64,000 nt of DNA from Aldrovandia affinis (Eukaryota; Chordata; Actinopteri; Notacanthiformes; Halosauridae): positions 620,001-684,000 of the forward strand of contig JAINUG010000134.1 in NCBI GenBank assembly GCA_029706075.1, given 5' to 3'. The position numbers were made by a program, and so were the translations under genes. The stretch's first letter is position 1. Each line of letters starts with the position of its first letter. Positions 45,401 to 58,300 of the stretch are shown here, piece after piece. The notes beneath the pieces were generated by a model. It did not search any database and was not told where the DNA came from. It saw only the letters and a program-made list of their open reading frames with translations.

Positions 45401-48400
45401 GATTTTAAGGTGAAAACAGAATTGTGAGGAGAAACGCTCCGATGGAGGTCTGTGGACTGAAAGCTTAGGGAATTAACTCGTTGGGATGTTTTGTAAGTTA
45501 TTCAGTGTTGTGTGGAACCGTTCCTTTAAAAAAATTAAAATATTATTGTTTTGAGATTTTCTTCCAATTCGGTAGCCCGCTATTCTAGGTTAATCCCCTC
45601 CCTCGTAGTTCACTGCCATAGCCTTGTGACCGGCAGTGACAAAGGCGAAGCATCTTCTCCTCCGAGACGGCACTCGTCATGCTGTCGACTGTAACTCCGG
45701 CACCCCAGAGCCACTCCTGTGCGCAGCGAACAGTATCGGCTTCCCTCCCCCCTCCCTGGGGCGGACAGCCAATCGCCGCCCCCGGTGGCACTCCTGGCCA
45801 GAGCCGATTCTTAACGTGGACCGGGGAATCGAACCCCGGTCGCCGTGGCCAGCGTCGGACATTGAAACCACTAGACCACACGGGAGGGCGTGGAACCGTT
45901 CCTAACAATTTGGAATTTCGTATCCTTTTCCACCGGATGTCATTGCACTTTTTGGATGTGCGAGTAATCTGTTTAAAGGTGAAAACCCTCTGGCCCTGCC
46001 GGATCAGACTTGAGGACCTCTGGTCTAGAGCGTCCAGCACTGCTTCAAGCCTGGACTTGAACACCCCTGCTACATGACCTGGCAAGATGGATAATACATA
46101 CAGTAGTAATATGGGCCACAGTACATAGGTCACTCTGGATAAGGCTGTCTGCTCCATGTTAATTCACACAGGTGCAGGGATTAGCCGTGATGTCATTTAG
46201 CGCTGTCTCCAAGGCTACTGCTGTTCATTCCCTTGCTGTGATGATGCCGAGCGTGTGCTAGCGAGCGCTAATGCGCCCGTGCCTCCTGTGTGTCGTGTGA
46301 CAGATGAACGACGGCCCGCTGTGCAAGTGCAGCGCCAAAGCGCGGCGGACCGGGATACGCCACAGCATTTACCCCGGGGAAGAGGTGAGTCTCCTATCCC
46401 CTCCACGTCCAAGCCAGACACCTCCTGACAGCACAGCACATTACATTACAGGCACCTGGGAATCGAACCTGCAACCTTTGCGTTGCAAGCCCAGTTCCCT
46501 AACCACTGTACTACACTGCCACCCTACGCTGTGGTAGACTGCATCTTAATGGGGAATGGAGCCGTATGGTTATATTCTGTATTGTAAACTTAAGGGAAGT
46601 TGTAGACAGGAGACAGTTTACACATTCACATGACACATGACAGTTGGTCTCTGTCATGGCTTAGTGTAGCATTCCCTTAATTTTGCCTCTACCTCAGACC
46701 CCACCCTTAGCAAAAGACAGCACATTTAAATTGACATGGTAACATTTTCAATATCAATGTAACTGTGTCACATTTACAATTTGGGAATGTTGAGTTCAGA
46801 GAATATCTGGCGCCCCACAGTTTGGGAAATCTTCAGTGTCTGGGGCTGAGATTTCCTGCGAAATTGATTTGTCTCAACCACATGGGAAATGGTGCTAAAA
46901 TGTGACCTGCTTAACCAATAAGAGGCGTATTGAAAAAGCTGGCAACCCACACAGATAAAGGGAATAAAGTGAGTCGGTTGAAGGGAGTGGATATTTAGTA
47001 GATATTTAGTTGGTCTGCAATGGAGTGGACAATATCTGACCATGTTTTCCATGATGAAACATCCCCACTGATCCATGCACTGAACCCACCCCGGTGGACA
47101 CTCCTGGTACTGCACGTTCACTGTAAAGCACTTTGAGATTCTGAAAGGTGCTATATAAATGATAAATTATTATTATTCATCAACTATAATTAAGCCATAT
47201 CCTTCCTGTTGTTCTTCCAGCGTGTGAAAATGTGCCGTCCGATGAACAACAACGCCGGGAAGCTCTTCCACTACAGAGTCACGGTCTCCCCTCCCACCAA
47301 CTTCCTGGTGCGCCGACCTTCCGTCCCGCCTTTCGCCGGCCTGGCACCACGCCGTGTCCAATGGTGGCCCTCCGCGTGACTAACGCCCGCCCCCTGTCCG
47401 CTTCGCGTTTGTCGTTTCAGACGGACAGGCCGACGGTGATCGAGTACGACGACCACGAGTACCTGTTCGAGGGCTTCTCCCTGTTCTCCCACATGCCGCT
47501 CACCAGCGTAAGAGAGCGCCTTCCTGCCGGAGACGCGGATTATAAGCCATCATCACCAGTTTTCATTTCCTTCCCCCTCGTTCTGCGAACAGCTGATCCC
47601 TTAAATGTCAGCAGCCTGCGAAACGCTCCAGGCAGCCTTACGCGGAGTGATAAATAATTCAGCCCGGCACTTGACCTTAATTGCCTGCGTGCTACGTGCT
47701 TGTTTCATGTCTCTCCTTTGTCTCCCGCGCCCATCCTTTGTTCAGAGATGACCTTGATAAACTTTTCCAACTTGACCTTGCCTTTGTCTGCCCCCATTTG
47801 AAAAAGGGGGTTACCGGGGATCGCTTACCGTCAATTATTACAGAGCCATGAAGTTTAAAGCCTTACAGACCATAACCCTTCAGGCACTTAGGAGGCCGAG
47901 CGACAAAGGCAGACAGGAAATCGATACGAGTCGATGCCCAGCCAAAGTGAGCCAGGAAATTAGGGGCTGTGGGGGGTGGGTGGGGGTATTTGAATGAAAA
48001 AAAAAAAGTAATGCACACACATTTGGTCAATACTCCAACTTGAAAAGAATTCAGTCAGGATTAGCTCAGATTAGCGGAAGATAATTCAAACAGCCACGGC
48101 AGACCCTGCATAAATGAGCGCGGCGGGCCGGAGGATTACGGGCGGGCGGCGTTATCGTCGGGACCGCGGCAGGGGTGGCAGAGGCGTGCGGGGCAAGGTT
48201 AATCCCGCGAAATGGACTCGCGCCGAGCAGAAAACAAAGAGCATGTTACAGGAAGATTAAGAAAGGAAGATGAGGCTTATCTGTTTAGAGGGATTGAAGT
48301 CACTTAATGTTCTAAAGCTCTTGGTAAAGATGTGTGTCCCTCCCACCCCTCCTCCTCTCCTCTCCTCCTCCTTCTCCTTCCCCTGCTTAAGGAGATTGGG

Positions 48401-51400
48401 TTTTTTAATGAGTTTCCTTGAAATGTTTTAACCTCTGTCAAACACCCAGGCACTGTTAATGAGCGCCTTTTCTCCTCTTCCCGGTTTTCATCGGTTCCCC
48501 CCCTTCTTTTTGTTCCTGTCATTACAGATTCCATTGTGCCGAGTGATTCGTTTCAACATAGATTACACCATTCACTTCATTGAAGAAATGACACCGGAGG
48601 TCAGTGGGGGTTTTTCATCTTCTTCTCCCTCTCTCCCTTTCTTTCCTTCTCTGTCTTTCTCTCTTCCTTCTTTCCTTTTCTTTCTTTAGTTTGGCTGCTT
48701 TGTACGGTGAGAATTCCCCCCCACGCTGACCCTTGTTTCATTGTAGCCCCCGGGTCATTGTGTTGTAATGCACATTGAGTATCGTTTGACGATCGGGAAA
48801 GTAATTGAGTTATCATTTAATTATGACCAGTCATTCACTTGTAGCTGAGGTCAGAGAGCAGCTGAGGGCACCACTCCACCACTCTCAGTCCTGTCACCGA
48901 TCTGAGCCGCAGGTTTTCCTGCACAGCAGTCTTGCCCCCTCCTGTTGTCAGTATGAACTGCACATGTCGTGAAGAGTCGGTGGCAGAAAGATGTAAAAAA
49001 TCACGACGGAACAGAGAACAGAGACGCATGACAATTTCCCACAGCTCCCCTTCCAGCCAACGTCAGCGGCCGTCAGCCAATGCAAGAGAGAGGTGTGACA
49101 CGTGGCTGTGTGCCTGTTCTTTGGGGTTTCAGAATTACTGTGTGAAAGGCCTGGAGCTTTTCGGCTTGTACTTGTTTAAGGACATCCTGGAGCTGTACGA
49201 CTGGAACCTCACAGGTGAGACGGGCAGCGCCACACATCGTGGATATGCATATGCAAAAAGACAGCGTTCATTTAAACTTCAGTGTGTTAACCACAGTGTA
49301 GTTAAATACTCACTTCGAAAATGCGGTTATAAATATAGTGCGTATATATATGATTTGTTTGGTGTTTTGTTAAATATTATAATGCATATACAGTGTCCTT
49401 CAGAATTATTGCCACCCTTAGTAAAGATGAGCAAAAAAGGCTATGAAAACATTTCCTGTTGTTCATCAGCTTGATCTTACACTCAAAATATGAGATAAAT
49501 CTAACCTTTAATTGAAGTAAAATTATTCCAAGAAAAAAAATCCTTGAAATAATAATTTTTCTCAAATTGTGTCACCATTATTGGCGCCCTTAGAAATTCT
49601 TATGAACAAAATGAAGTATATTCCCATATATATACACTACCGGTCAAAAGTTTTAGAACACCCCCATTTTCCATTTTTTACTGAAATGTAATCAGTTCAA
49701 GTCCAGTGAATAACCTGAAGGTTTAAAAAAAAAAAAAAAAAAAAAAAGGTTTAGGTTACCAAAAACTGAAAAATAATGTACATTTTTTGGCAGTGAGTAG
49801 TTTTCTATAACATAAAAAGGCACTTGGAAACTGGAGGAAACTCTGACAGGAAGAGGTCTGGCAGACCCAAAGCCACAATAAAATCAGAAGACAAGTTTCT
49901 GAGAGTCAACGGCTTGTGTGATAGGCGGCTCACAGGACAACAGTTTCAAGCACAGCTTAACACTGGTCGAAGTAAGGAAGTCTCAGTTTCAACTGTGAAG
50001 AGAAGACTTCGAGCTGCAGGTTTGACAGGTCCAGTGGCAGTAAGAAAGCCATTGCTAAGATGGCAAAATAACAAAAAGAGGCTTGTCTGAGCCATGAAGC
50101 ACCGCCAGTGGACTACTGAAGACTGGAAGAAGGTCTTATGGACCGATTAATCAAAATTTGAAGTCTTGAAAGGTTTTTTTAGGCCGTTGAGTAGGTAAAA
50201 GGATGCTTCCTCAGTGTGTGACACTGTAACAGCCCTTGGCTTGGATAAGCAAGACGCAGAGTTCCAAACAGATGCCTTTGGTTTTTTATTATATATGTGT
50301 CCCGTTGTCACATCGTCTGAAGCACCGTGAAAACTATAGAAAGATACACAAAAATAATACCAAACCTATAGCTTCACAAATCACAAATACATCTTTACAT
50401 AAATCATTTGACAAAGAAAATACATTAGCTCTGAAAAGGTCACCTGCTTCTATAAAACAATGCCATAACTAGTTTGGAACATGAGTAGGATACACCCTAA
50501 TACACCACATATTAAATGACATTTGTAGTCAAACATATATTTGAGTTTACGGATAACATTACGAGAAATAATCCGCTGCTGTTTAACTAGTTTGCTTACA
50601 GCGTTGCTAATGATACAAGCAACCTTTTCCTTTTACTTGCATAAATATATATCATTCTTTGACGGTTTCGGTAATGATGGTAAATACAATCGATATGCAC
50701 CTACCTCGTTCCGCTTACCATGGGTGTTCAATTTAAACGTTTTTAAAGATTCTTTTACAAAGTTCGCATTGCAGCATTCATATGTTGCGTTCTCGTTTAC
50801 CACAGATTTCCTAATTCTGGTCTCTCGTTGACCTTTATTCTGACCTTTATGATAAACGTGAATCACGCACATAATGAAATGCAACGTGAGACAACCTGCG
50901 GTGTGCTTTCCCAATAGAACGAACGCAAGAGATTGCAAAGGGAAAAATACAATATTATTTATTTAAACCATAACAAACACAATTCTCTCTGTTGACATGA
51001 ATTATAGAACAGTAGGTAAACATATCAATTACTATTAACGATAGAGGGCGGGGATAATTTGGGATGATCAGAATACTACAACATATGGCATTACTCACGA
51101 TTGTAAACAATAACGATATAAAGTGAAATTAAAGTGAGCTAGCGGCTATTTAAAGACACAAAGGATGTCAATAATTCTGGAGGGCACTGTGTGTGCGTGT
51201 GTGTGTGTGTGAGATTTGTTTGGATTTGTAACAGGTTTATTGTCATTTTAATATGCGGAAAGCTATGGCAGAGTTTGTTGAAGAAGTTGCTCTTCAAATT
51301 AGCTGTTTGCTGCCTGAGTATTTGGAATCAGAGGGACTTGAGATGTGTGCACAGTCAGTTTGCCTAACAGAGCGTGCCCTGGAGCAACAGTCACTGTTAT

Positions 51401-51886
51401 TCTGTTTCTGCAGGTCCTGAGATGGACAGCGAGTCCCCTGATTGCCAGAAGTTCCACTTCATGCCTCGCTTTGTCAGATTCCTGCCTGGTGAGTGTCCGT
51501 GTGCTGCCCTCCTGTGGTAGAAAGGAGAAACTGCAACACTGTCAGACCGTTCTTGCGATCATGGACTTGATGCCTCACAAATGTGAAACAGCTGTATGTA
51601 TGTGCGACATGTGAACATGTGTTCAAGTGTAATTCAGTACCCACATATTTCAGTACCTTTGTGTGGATGTGAATAACATAATCTGCATGCTTATAACCGG
51701 TTGGGGCACATCGCTTCAGTGTGGCTCACATGTATGTTTAATGCAGTGGTTCTCAACCCTGGTCCTAGAGAGCCACAGGGTATACTGGTTTTTGTTTTCA
51801 CCTTAAAATCTGTAAGCAATTTAGACACAACACAAGAAACCAGGTGAGGTTAGTTAATTATGTAATGAACCACCTTAATTGGTTGA

Positions 51887-51957
<71 letters not shown>

Positions 51958-54900
51958 TGTGTGTGTGTGGCATGACGGACCAGGTTCTGTCCATGCACCA
52001 GGTTCTGCTGTACCTACTTCGCAGCAACAAGCCGCTGGTTCCTGAGGAGGAGATTGCCCACATGCTGCAGTGGGAGGAGCTGGCCTGGCAGAAGTACGCA
52101 GAGGAGTGCAAGGGCATGATCGTCACCAACCCCGGCATGGTCAGTGACACAGGGGCACCCTGAGAGCCGCTGCCATTCCGTGCCTGGTTTCACTCTGTGA
52201 TCAGTCATCCGGTGGGCAGGCACTGGACACGCTGGGGGGTCAGAAACGGCGCCATTCCATGCCTGCCTTTACTGTTTGTTCAGTGAGGCAGGCGGCACTT
52301 AGAGCCAGCGCCATTTCTTGCCTGAATTTAATGTATGGTCAGTGACTCATGAGGAAACTGGAGGTTTAGAGCCAGTAGAGGCAGCAGAGGCACACCTGCC
52401 TGTAGTGGCCTCCACACGGGCGAGCAATAGAACAGGCTCTGGTGCATCTCGTACCGTGACACCTCGATTAAAGATTCCCACATTGCACATTTCATATTTC
52501 GGGATATGTGTGAGTAAGACACTGTTAGAACTGTACCCTCGCTCATGAACAAGTAGCCTATTAATAGTCTTTTCCAAGCTGGCTTCTGTATTATCTCTCT
52601 CTCTCTCTGTGTATTCAGAAGCCCAGCTCTGTTCCGATTGGCCAGCTGGATGGTCACATACGCTCTCTGTTAGAACTGTACCCTCTTTAAGGAACAAAGG
52701 AACAGAAGTAGCCTTTTGATATAGTCTTTTCCAAACTAGTTTCTGTAGCTTGCTCTCTCTCTCTCTCTCCCCCTTCTCACACCCCCTCTCTCTCCCTCCC
52801 TCTTCCTCTCTCTCTCCCTCCCTCTTCCTCTCTCTCTCTCTCTCTCTTCCCCCTTCTCACCCTTTCTCCCTCTCCCTCTCCCTCCCTCTCTCTTTCTCTC
52901 TGTCCTCAGAAGCCCAGCTCTGTGCGGATTGACCAGCTGGACCGGGAGCAGTTTAATCCGGACGTGATCACCTTCCCCATCATCGTCCACTTCGGGATCC
53001 GCCCCGCCCAGCTGAGCTACGCTGGGGACCCTCAGTAAGACCCTCACTCTATCTACCCCCCCCCCCCCTCCCCTCCTGTCCCAGGGCCACTGGACACTTA
53101 ACAGCACGGAAAAACAATTACCAAATTCACTGCGTTACACCATCTATGTCACTGTCTCAGCGGCTTTCCAAGAAGCAGGAGAAAATGACGTGCGCGCACG
53201 AGTAAACTTTTCACGAATACCGATTATTTTCAGCCTTGGAAGGCTTCGTAGCCGGAGAGGCCTGGCCTGTGTAGCGCGGCGGTGTGGGCTTGGATTATCA
53301 GGATAATGAGGAGGGAGAGGACTCTGTCGTTTCCCCGCGCGTTCACGCTAACAGGATACATATTTCATATCCGTCCCCCTGACTGACTCCGGGGCCCCGT
53401 CGCCCGGCCCCTGCCACCGCGCCGAGCGCCCAGGAGCCACGGAGAGGAAATTTATGGATGGACGGGGACGTGTTTAACGAGCTGGGGACCGCTGGGCCCG
53501 ACGCCGCAAGCTTTAATTGAAATAATTACGACTGGAAAGGGCCGGATTTTAATTGCAGTCTGTAGATGGCAACGCCAGTGAGAGGCACGAAGTAAAGGAC
53601 AGACAGAGAGAGAGAGAGAGAGAAAGAGGGAGGGAGAGCGTATACGAGAGAGAGAGGGAGGGAGCGATGGATGGAGGCAAAAGGTGTTTTTGAGAGAGAG
53701 AGAGCGAGGCAAAGGAGGTTAAAGGCAGTGAGGGAGAGGCACAGACAGAAAGGGAAGGGAGGTACAGACCGCTAAAGGCACAGACGGGGTGGAGAAAGGA
53801 GAGGTCAGGAAAGGGTGAGGGAAAGCAGAGAGGGAAGATGGAGGGAAGATGGAGGGAAGGGAAAGGGAAAGGGGTTAAAGATAGAAAGGGAGGGAATCAC
53901 ACAGAGAAATGGATAGAGAGAGAGCGAGAGAGAGATATGTCTGATAATTCCCAGGGAATTTATGCGAGGCATCGGTAAAGGTCAGCGGAATGGATTGTGC
54001 TCTCCTCTAAGACGGCGGGAGATGGCTTACCGCCCTGATTATCAGCTTACAGCCATCTCCGACACACGCTCCAATGAACTGCCCGTATTAGGTCCTTAAT
54101 TGCCCCTTTTCTGAAGTTTTTCCAGCTTCCAGTCATAATTGAATACCCCGCTCTCGAATGATTAAAAAAGAAAATATATATTTTTTTTAAAGTACGAAAA
54201 ATGAACGTCAAACCTCAGCCAGTGGCGCCGTGCGATTATCTCCGGTCGTTGATCTTCGTTTTATTTCTTTGAAATTTGTACCACCGCCATTTATATCCAG
54301 GAAATGAAACTGTAATGATGCTTCTAAAGCTGTGGTGGAAATGATCCCCACGTCACCGCCCTGCGCTCGCCCGTCTCTCCCGCTGAGGCAGGAAGCAAAA
54401 CCGATGAGCAGTCCCGGGCTTCACGCGGACAACTAATTGAATAATCGCCCGAGGACACAACTAAATGATGTTGTGTAATATCGGCGGAGTGCAGATGAAA
54501 TATTGACGTGGCGCTCCGCCAAACTCAGCGCCCGTGCGATTGCAGGTACCAGAAGCTGTGGAAGAGCTACGTCAAACTGCGCCATCTGCTGGCCAACAGC
54601 CCGAAGGTCAAGCAGGTGGACAAGCAGAAGCTCACTCAGAGAGAGGTGAGTGTACCTCCCCCCACCCCCCCCCCCCGAAACTTCTCTCTGAATGTCCCAT
54701 TCCTGTCCGTTCTCGCGGTTTTGGGCTTTTCGGGGGTCGGCAGCCTCTGGCCCCACCCGCCTCCTCTGTTTACAGCAGCCTTTGAGAATCTGTCTTGCTC
54801 CATTCCGGTGTCCAGGAGCCGGCTCAGTTAGCTTGTTTCCCCGGTGGAGGGGCCGATACGCACACTGGCTGCTGCTGCTCGCTGTTTGACATTGGAACTG

Positions 54901-55049
54901 TCAGATGGAGGAGCGATCAGGCAGCGTTCTTCAGAGATACCAGCTGCCATGCAGGGGGTTTCAAATGAGCAAACCTGCAACTGTTCAGTCCTTCTTGCCC
55001 AAGGAGTTTGTGTGTATTTGTGCATGTCTGTGTGCATTCGTGTGTGCAT

Positions 55050-55091
<42 letters not shown>

Positions 55092-55287
55092 GCGTGCGTT
55101 TTTTATTCCCAAATCATTATTCTTGTTGGCGGCTCCTTTGATTGGCAGTGCAGGGCAGAGCCACAGAACCTCACAGACGTTGGCCAGGGTCCTGTCAGTC
55201 GCCCCATACGAGCCAGTGATTGCGGCTGATGAGGCTAGCATGCTTCTGACACAATTCTTCCACTGTCTGTGCGTGCGTGCGTGCGTG

Positions 55288-55356
<69 letters not shown>

Positions 55357-58300
55357 ATGGGAGTGTGTGTATTTATGTGTGTGTGGAACTCCACTCTTTG
55401 ATGCGCAGTTCAAAGTAGAATGGCATTGTTTATTTATGCCTTTGTTGTTATTTCCTGTGCGTGTCACCTCTCTCCGGCGTCGGAGCATGTTTAATGGAGG
55501 TGCTGTGAGGTCCACAGCGCCGGCCGCTGACAGAGCTCCTCACCTGCTAATTGGCTGGCTGTGGCACGACTGTGGGCGGCTCGTCTCTCTGCCCGCGCCC
55601 CTCCGGCTCATCTCTGACACGGCCCCTCGCGTCGTGTGGCGGGGCTGGCGTGGAGCGGTGCAAAATAACGAGCCCCCCGTGCGAGGCGCGTCCGTGCGAG
55701 CGGACCGCCCGTGGCTCCAGGTCAGCCGCAGCGCCGCTGTGGTTTTTACCCGGAAAGCCACCTGCATCAGGTCGCCGCAGTGACCGTTACAGATGTGCCC
55801 CCATGTCTCTGTGTTTGTCTGTCTGACTCCGGTACAGTAAATGTAACGTTGGGTGGGTGGTGGTGGTGGTGGTGGTGGTGGTTCTCTGTGGCTCAGTAGG
55901 TAGAGCACGGCGTTGGCAACGCTTAGGTTGTGGGTTCAATCCCCACTGGGGCCACATATACTGAAAATGTATGCATTCACTACTGTAAGTCGCTTTGGAT
56001 AAAAGTGTCTGCTAAATGGCGTATATTGTATATTGTGGTGGGGGGGGGGGGTAGGCCCGCTGGCTCTAACCTCCTATGAATGATTGACCACGGCAGGAGG
56101 CGCTTCAGAAGATCCGTCAGAAGAACACGATGCGCCGGGAGGTGACGGTGGAGCTGAGCAGCCAGGGCTTCTGGAAGACGGGCATCCGCTCCGACGTGTG
56201 CCAGGTACAGACAGCCACCCACGTGGGGTTGTGGGGTCCCTAAAGCCTTAGCATGGCGACACCCCTCACACGGGATGCCACAACAGGTGGAGCAACATAG
56301 GTCATATGACACAGGCCGTGCGACGGCCTCCCTGGAGTCACCGGGTTAATGCAGGTCATGTCATCTGGTTAATATCGGTGGCTGTGGGCTAGCTCGAGGT
56401 GAGCCCGTGAATAATTCCTTTAGCTCATTCGTGAGGCGCCTGCCTCAAAACTTTTGACAAGGCCGAGGGGGAGTGAACGAGGGAGAAAGGAAGGAGTGAA
56501 AGAGCAAGAGAGACAGAGAGAAGGAAAGTGTGAGAGAGAGGCCACTCGCCTCTCTGTAAACATACACGGTGTCTTGCGCCCCCTCTCTGAAATGGGTATA
56601 GATCGGCGCATGTCAAGATGAAATTTCTCCCTCTCTTTGTTCCTCGTGATGCACCTGGTTTGCATTATTTGATCTACCTCCGTGCCAGAGCAGGGTTTAA
56701 TAAATAATGGCTGCCTCATTGATTTTCCTTCCCCCCCCGCTCCCCCTCCCCATCCTCGTGCCCTGTGTGCACCACCACCCCTGTCTCAAACAGCATGCCA
56801 TGATGTTGCCAGTGCTGACCCATCACATCCGCTACCACCAGTGCCTGATGCACCTGGACAGACTGATTGGATATGTCTTTAAAGAGCGCTGCCTTCTGCA
56901 GGTAAGGGGAGGAGGGGGGGCGGGGTGGGGGAGTTATCATTTTAGGTCTAAATTGACTGAGTTTATTATGGAACCACAAACATGGAATATTCTGACCCTA
57001 TTTGAACTTAAACTAAACCCAAGCCCAACAACATTATTCTTTGTGTTTTCTGGGATTTTGACCTGAGGTATCACAAAATGTTTGGGTTTGTTTAAGCCCT
57101 TGCTAACTTCAGTGTTACTTTGCGGAAAAACATTTAGCGAACTAACATTTGACAATCATAAATGATCCTGTACATTTTTTTATAACTAATATCGTTTTTA
57201 TTTAAGTTAAAATGGAGGTTTTCGCCATGGCCTTTAGACGGCTCCATTTGGAAAAATCCCAGCATGCTTTGTTCTTGTGACCTCGCTCAGGCCCCTGCCA
57301 CATGGCTTTGAATGTGCCAGGCCCCTTTGGCTTTTGGGTTATTTATTGGGTTAATTATTTTTGGCTTAGTTGCAATTTGAGTGATCTAACTGCTAAACCA
57401 CATTTTATTCATTTATTTTTGTAAACAAATCTTGGATTGAATAATGAATGAATTATGGATCACTATGCTTTGAATTGAATGCTTTGATCTGGGCGGTCAC
57501 TGGAGGAAGCCTTTAGCTGATCATATTGAGCACCCACACAGGCGGTGGGCTTTAAAATTGGGGTGTGTACACCTGTGCTCTCAAGGGGGTGAAAAAAAAA
57601 AAGAAGAAACTCCACATCTCATCACAAAATCCGATCTTTGGTGTGACTGACCACAGACCCGGCCACGCTCTCTTATTCTCCCGTAGACCTGCTTCCTGCA
57701 GGCACCGGCGCCTGCAGAGCTCTCCCTGCATGGGGGTGTCATGTTCGCCTGTGTCCACACGGGCGTGAAACGTGGAAGGAGTGCGATTACTCCCCCTCCG
57801 ACAGCCTCCAGCCGAGAATGAACGCGGGCTGCGGATTCTCACACCAGAACAAGAAATCTTTTCCTTTTTTTTTCTATTTTAAAGATTTTGTGTCGGGTAG
57901 AAATGACCATGGAGCCTTGATCCCCCCCCACCCCCATCCCATCAGGAGCCCAGATGTCCCAGAGGGCTTCAATAATTCATCTGTACAATTTCGCTCTGCT
58001 CAATTTCATATTTCCATGCCTGGCGAGGAGCCCGCCCGAGAAGGGCGGAGGGGGAGAGAGGCGGATCGCGTTTCTAACGTCACCCCTTTAAAGTCTTTTT
58101 CTGACAATTTGTTATTTCCCGTTTTGGGGGATTGCGGCGAATGTGTGTGCATGCTTGCATACGTGCAAGTTAGTTAGTTAGTTAGTTAGTTAGTTACATA
58201 ATCCCACAGTGTGTTAGTTAACACTCAGAGTAAAACAGCCTAGGGGACAATGCAGCGCTCGTGGCCAAACGCTTCTGGTTCGGGTCAAACCCTAATCCGT

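Larger units (their letters stand above)
49391..51190. mobile_element. Composite of Tc1-like elements in a DROSHA intron
   Basis: The left edge CAGTGTCCTTCAGAATTATT and the inverted right edge AATAATTCTGGAGGGCACTG (ending 51,190) look like the termini of one Tc1-like family. Inside lie a second Tc1 copy (49,636-50,165) and an unidentified block (50,225-51,157). No transposase of the outer family remains. Confidence 0.55.

Noticed and set aside
54828-55401. ORFs of 185-188 codons on both strands
   Set aside because: They are kept open by TG/CA dinucleotide repeats (long CVCV or HTHT runs), not by coding constraint.
55883-55955. Apparent tRNA gene
   Set aside because: A and B boxes are present but the 3' part is an L2 tail; two other copies have the same fusion, so it is a SINE. 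The same reasoning applies to the heads at 10,160-10,233, 21,580-21,656 and 62,820-62,895.
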